DNA of 64,000 bases, taken from Afipia clevelandensis ATCC 49720. Lineage in GTDB: Bacteria; Pseudomonadota; Alphaproteobacteria; Rhizobiales; Xanthobacteraceae. Position numbers and translations under genes: made by a program. The stretch spans positions 248,001-312,000 of the forward strand of contig NZ_KB375281.1 of NCBI RefSeq assembly GCF_000336555.1, read 5' to 3'. How positions within the stretch are numbered: the stretch's first letter is position 1; the number at the start of each line of letters is the position of its first letter. Below the pieces are notes generated by a model. That model was given only the letters and a program-made list of their open reading frames with translations, was not told the DNA's origin and did not search any database. Below are positions 62,613-64,000 of this stretch, piece after piece.

Positions 62613-64000
62613 CTACCGCCCATCCTCAGCGATCATGGCCGCGCCTTTCTCGGCGATCATCGCGGTGGGTGTGTTGGTATTGCCCGATGTGATCGTCGGC
62701 ATCACCGACGCATCGACCACGCGCAGTCCGCTCAGGCCATGAAGGCGCAGGCGTTCGTCGACCACGGCGAGGGGATCGCTGGCGCTGCCCATCTTTGCGG
62801 TGCCGACCGGATGGAAGATCGTGGTGCCGATATCGCCCGCCGCCTTCGCCAGCGCGGCGTCATCGTCGCCGACGGACGGGCCGGGGAGATATTCGCTCGG
62901 ATGATAGGCCGCGAGCGCGTGCTGCTTCATCAGCCTGCGTGTGACGCGAATGGCGTCGGCGGCGACCTGCCGGTCGTCCGCTGTTGACAGATAATTCGGC
63001 GCAATCGCTGGCGCCTGATCTGGCGCACCGGATTTGATCCGGATGGTGCCGCGCGAACTCGGCCGCAGGTTGCAGGCGGCGATGGTAATCGCCGGAAACC
63101 GATGCAGCGGTTCGCCGAATTTATCCAGTGACAGCGGCTGGACATGAAACTGGATGTTGGCGCGCTCCTGCCGCGGATCGGAGCGGGTGAAGATGCCAAG
63201 CTGCGAGGGCGCCATGGTCAGCGGACCGCGTCGGCGCAGGAGATAATCTACGCCCATCCAGCCGCGGCGGAACAGATTGTAATAGGTCTCGTTCAGCGTG
63301 CGCACGCCCTCGACCTTGTAGATCGCGCGCTGCTGCAGGTGATCCTGCAGGTTGCGGCCGACGCCTTGACGATTCAGCACGGTGTCGATGCCGAGCGGCG
63401 ACAGCCATTCCTGCGGGCCGATGCCGGAGCGATGCAGCACTTGCACCGATCCGATCGAACCGGAGCAGAGGATGACTTCGCCGCGGGCGCGCGCCTCGAT
63501 CGTTTCGCCACCCTGGGAGAAGCGCACGCCCACGGCGCGCCCGTTCTCCACAATCAACTTGTCAACCAGCACATTGGTTTCGAGCCGCAGGTTCGGCCGC
63601 GACAGCGCGGGCTTCAGGAATCCGCGCGCCGATGACCAGCGCCGTCCGCGCTTCTGGTTGACATGGAAATAGCCGATGCCTTCGTTATCGCCGGTGTTGA
63701 AGTCCGGCGTCTTGCGAATTCCCATCTCACTCGCGGCTTCGGCGACAGCATCGAGCACTTTCCATGACAGGCGCGGCGCCTCGATCCGCCAGCCGCCGCC
63801 GACCCCGTGATGTTCGCTTTCGCCGAGAAAATGATCTTCGAGCTTCCTGAAGGCGGGGAGCACATCGTCCCAGCCCCAGCCGGTCAAGCCAAGCTGCCGC
63901 CAGTGATCGTAATCCGCTGCCTGGCCGCGCATGGAAATCATGGCGTTGATCGCGGACGAGCCGCCGATCACCTTGCCGCGCGGATAGGCCAAGGCGCGGC
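62613..64000 (-). CDS. GMC family oxidoreductase (choline dehydrogenase-like), N-terminus outside the window
   Basis: At least 460 residues of an FAD enzyme of the glucose-methanol-choline family; the first part, including the FAD-binding Rossmann strand, runs off the right edge. GKVIGGSSAINAM is the first GMC signature and CSGSIGSVQVLHRSGIG the second. The catalytic His is in FHPVGTAKMG near the C-terminus, and NTNTPTAMIAEKGA closes the FAD site. It oxidises an alcohol; the substrate is not known. An in-frame ATG at 63992 is inside the conserved core and cannot be the real start. Confidence 0.9.
   Translation of the reverse strand, partial: RALAYPRGKVIGGSSAINAMISMRGQAADYDHWRQLGLTGWGWDDVLPAFRKLEDHFLGESEHHGVGGGWRIEAPRLSWKVLDAVAEAASEMGIRKTPDFNTGDNEGIGYFHVNQKRGRRWSSARGFLKPALSRPNLRLETNVLVDKLIVENGRAVGVRFSQGGETIEARARGEVILCSGSIGSVQVLHRSGIGPQEWLSPLGIDTVLNRQGVGRNLQDHLQQRAIYKVEGVRTLNETYYNLFRRGWMGVDYLLRRRGPLTMAPSQLGIFTRSDPRQERANIQFHVQPLSLDKFGEPLHRFPAITIAACNLRPSSRGTIRIKSGAPDQAPAIAPNYLSTADDRQVAADAIRVTRRLMKQHALAAYHPSEYLPGPSVGDDDAALAKAAGDIGTTIFHPVGTAKMGSASDPLAVVDERLRLHGLSGLRVVDASVMPTITSGNTNTPTAMIAEKGAAMIAEDGR

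Overview
The window reads as chromosomal DNA of an alphaproteobacterium of the Bradyrhizobium / Rhodopseudomonas / Afipia group (Nitrobacteraceae). The grounds are uniformly GC-rich coding sequence, a hopanoid locus containing the C-2 methylase gene hpnP, Bradyrhizobium-like palindromic intergenic repeats, and a high density of ABC and TRAP importers. I saw no rRNA, tRNA, CRISPR array, insertion sequence or prophage, so this looks like ordinary chromosome.

Layout. (1) 1-3947, minus strand: a branched-chain-amino-acid type ABC importer (substrate-binding protein, livG, livF, livH, start of livM). (2) 4086-8278: slyX and the tRNA hydroxylase gene trhO on the minus strand, an RND/MMPL exporter on the plus strand, and a small secreted protein on the minus strand. 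(3) 8568-20951, plus strand: a second Liv-type importer with a fused LivM-LivG polypeptide. It is followed by an Ldh2-family dehydrogenase, an HpcH/HpaI aldolase, a UxaA/GarD-type dehydratase, a diiron desaturase-like protein, an IlvD/Edd dehydratase and an MHS-family permease. This looks like a catabolic operon for a hydroxy or sugar acid. (4) 21079-33175: a LacI-controlled sugar/sugar-acid regulon. A dehydratase and two SDR dehydrogenases run on the minus strand; an ABC sugar importer, a DenD-like dehydrogenase, KDG kinase and KDPG aldolase run on the plus strand. The same operator sequence lies upstream of both arms. (5) 33518-36238: a gamma-glutamyltranspeptidase-like protein and a CurA-type oxidoreductase. 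(6) 36461-56482: the hopanoid locus, with hpnP, a flavoprotein, hpnB, hpnC, hpnD, hpnE, shc and hpnG on the plus strand; hpnH, ispH and dxs on the minus strand; and hpnN and hpnO on the plus strand. A terminator-flanked SRPBCC-ArsR pair sits between hpnG and hpnH. (7) 56557-64000: a small secreted Cys-containing protein, a TAXI-TRAP importer, a one-domain biotinyl carrier, an acyl-CoA carboxyltransferase and a partial GMC oxidoreductase.

How the genes work together. In the hopanoid locus Dxs and IspH supply isoprenoid precursor. HpnC, HpnD and HpnE convert farnesyl diphosphate to squalene, Shc cyclises it to hopene, HpnH and HpnG build the C35 side chain, HpnO aminates it, HpnP methylates C-2 and HpnN moves hopanoids to the outer membrane. 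A GGAAC-N16-CGTT sequence upstream of hpnP fits the EcfG general-stress promoter known for hpnP in Rhodopseudomonas palustris. In the LacI regulon, 2-keto-3-deoxy sugar acids probably pass through KdgK and Eda to pyruvate and a triose phosphate.

Nothing here is a wholly unknown system. The observations most worth following are the operator-matched LacI regulon, the insulated ArsR-SRPBCC module whose 26-bp palindrome spans its own start codon, the flavoprotein inside the hopanoid operon, the LivM-LivG fusion, a duplicated permease junction that created a 31-codon mini-ORF, and repeated half-sites between the biotinyl carrier and carboxyltransferase genes.
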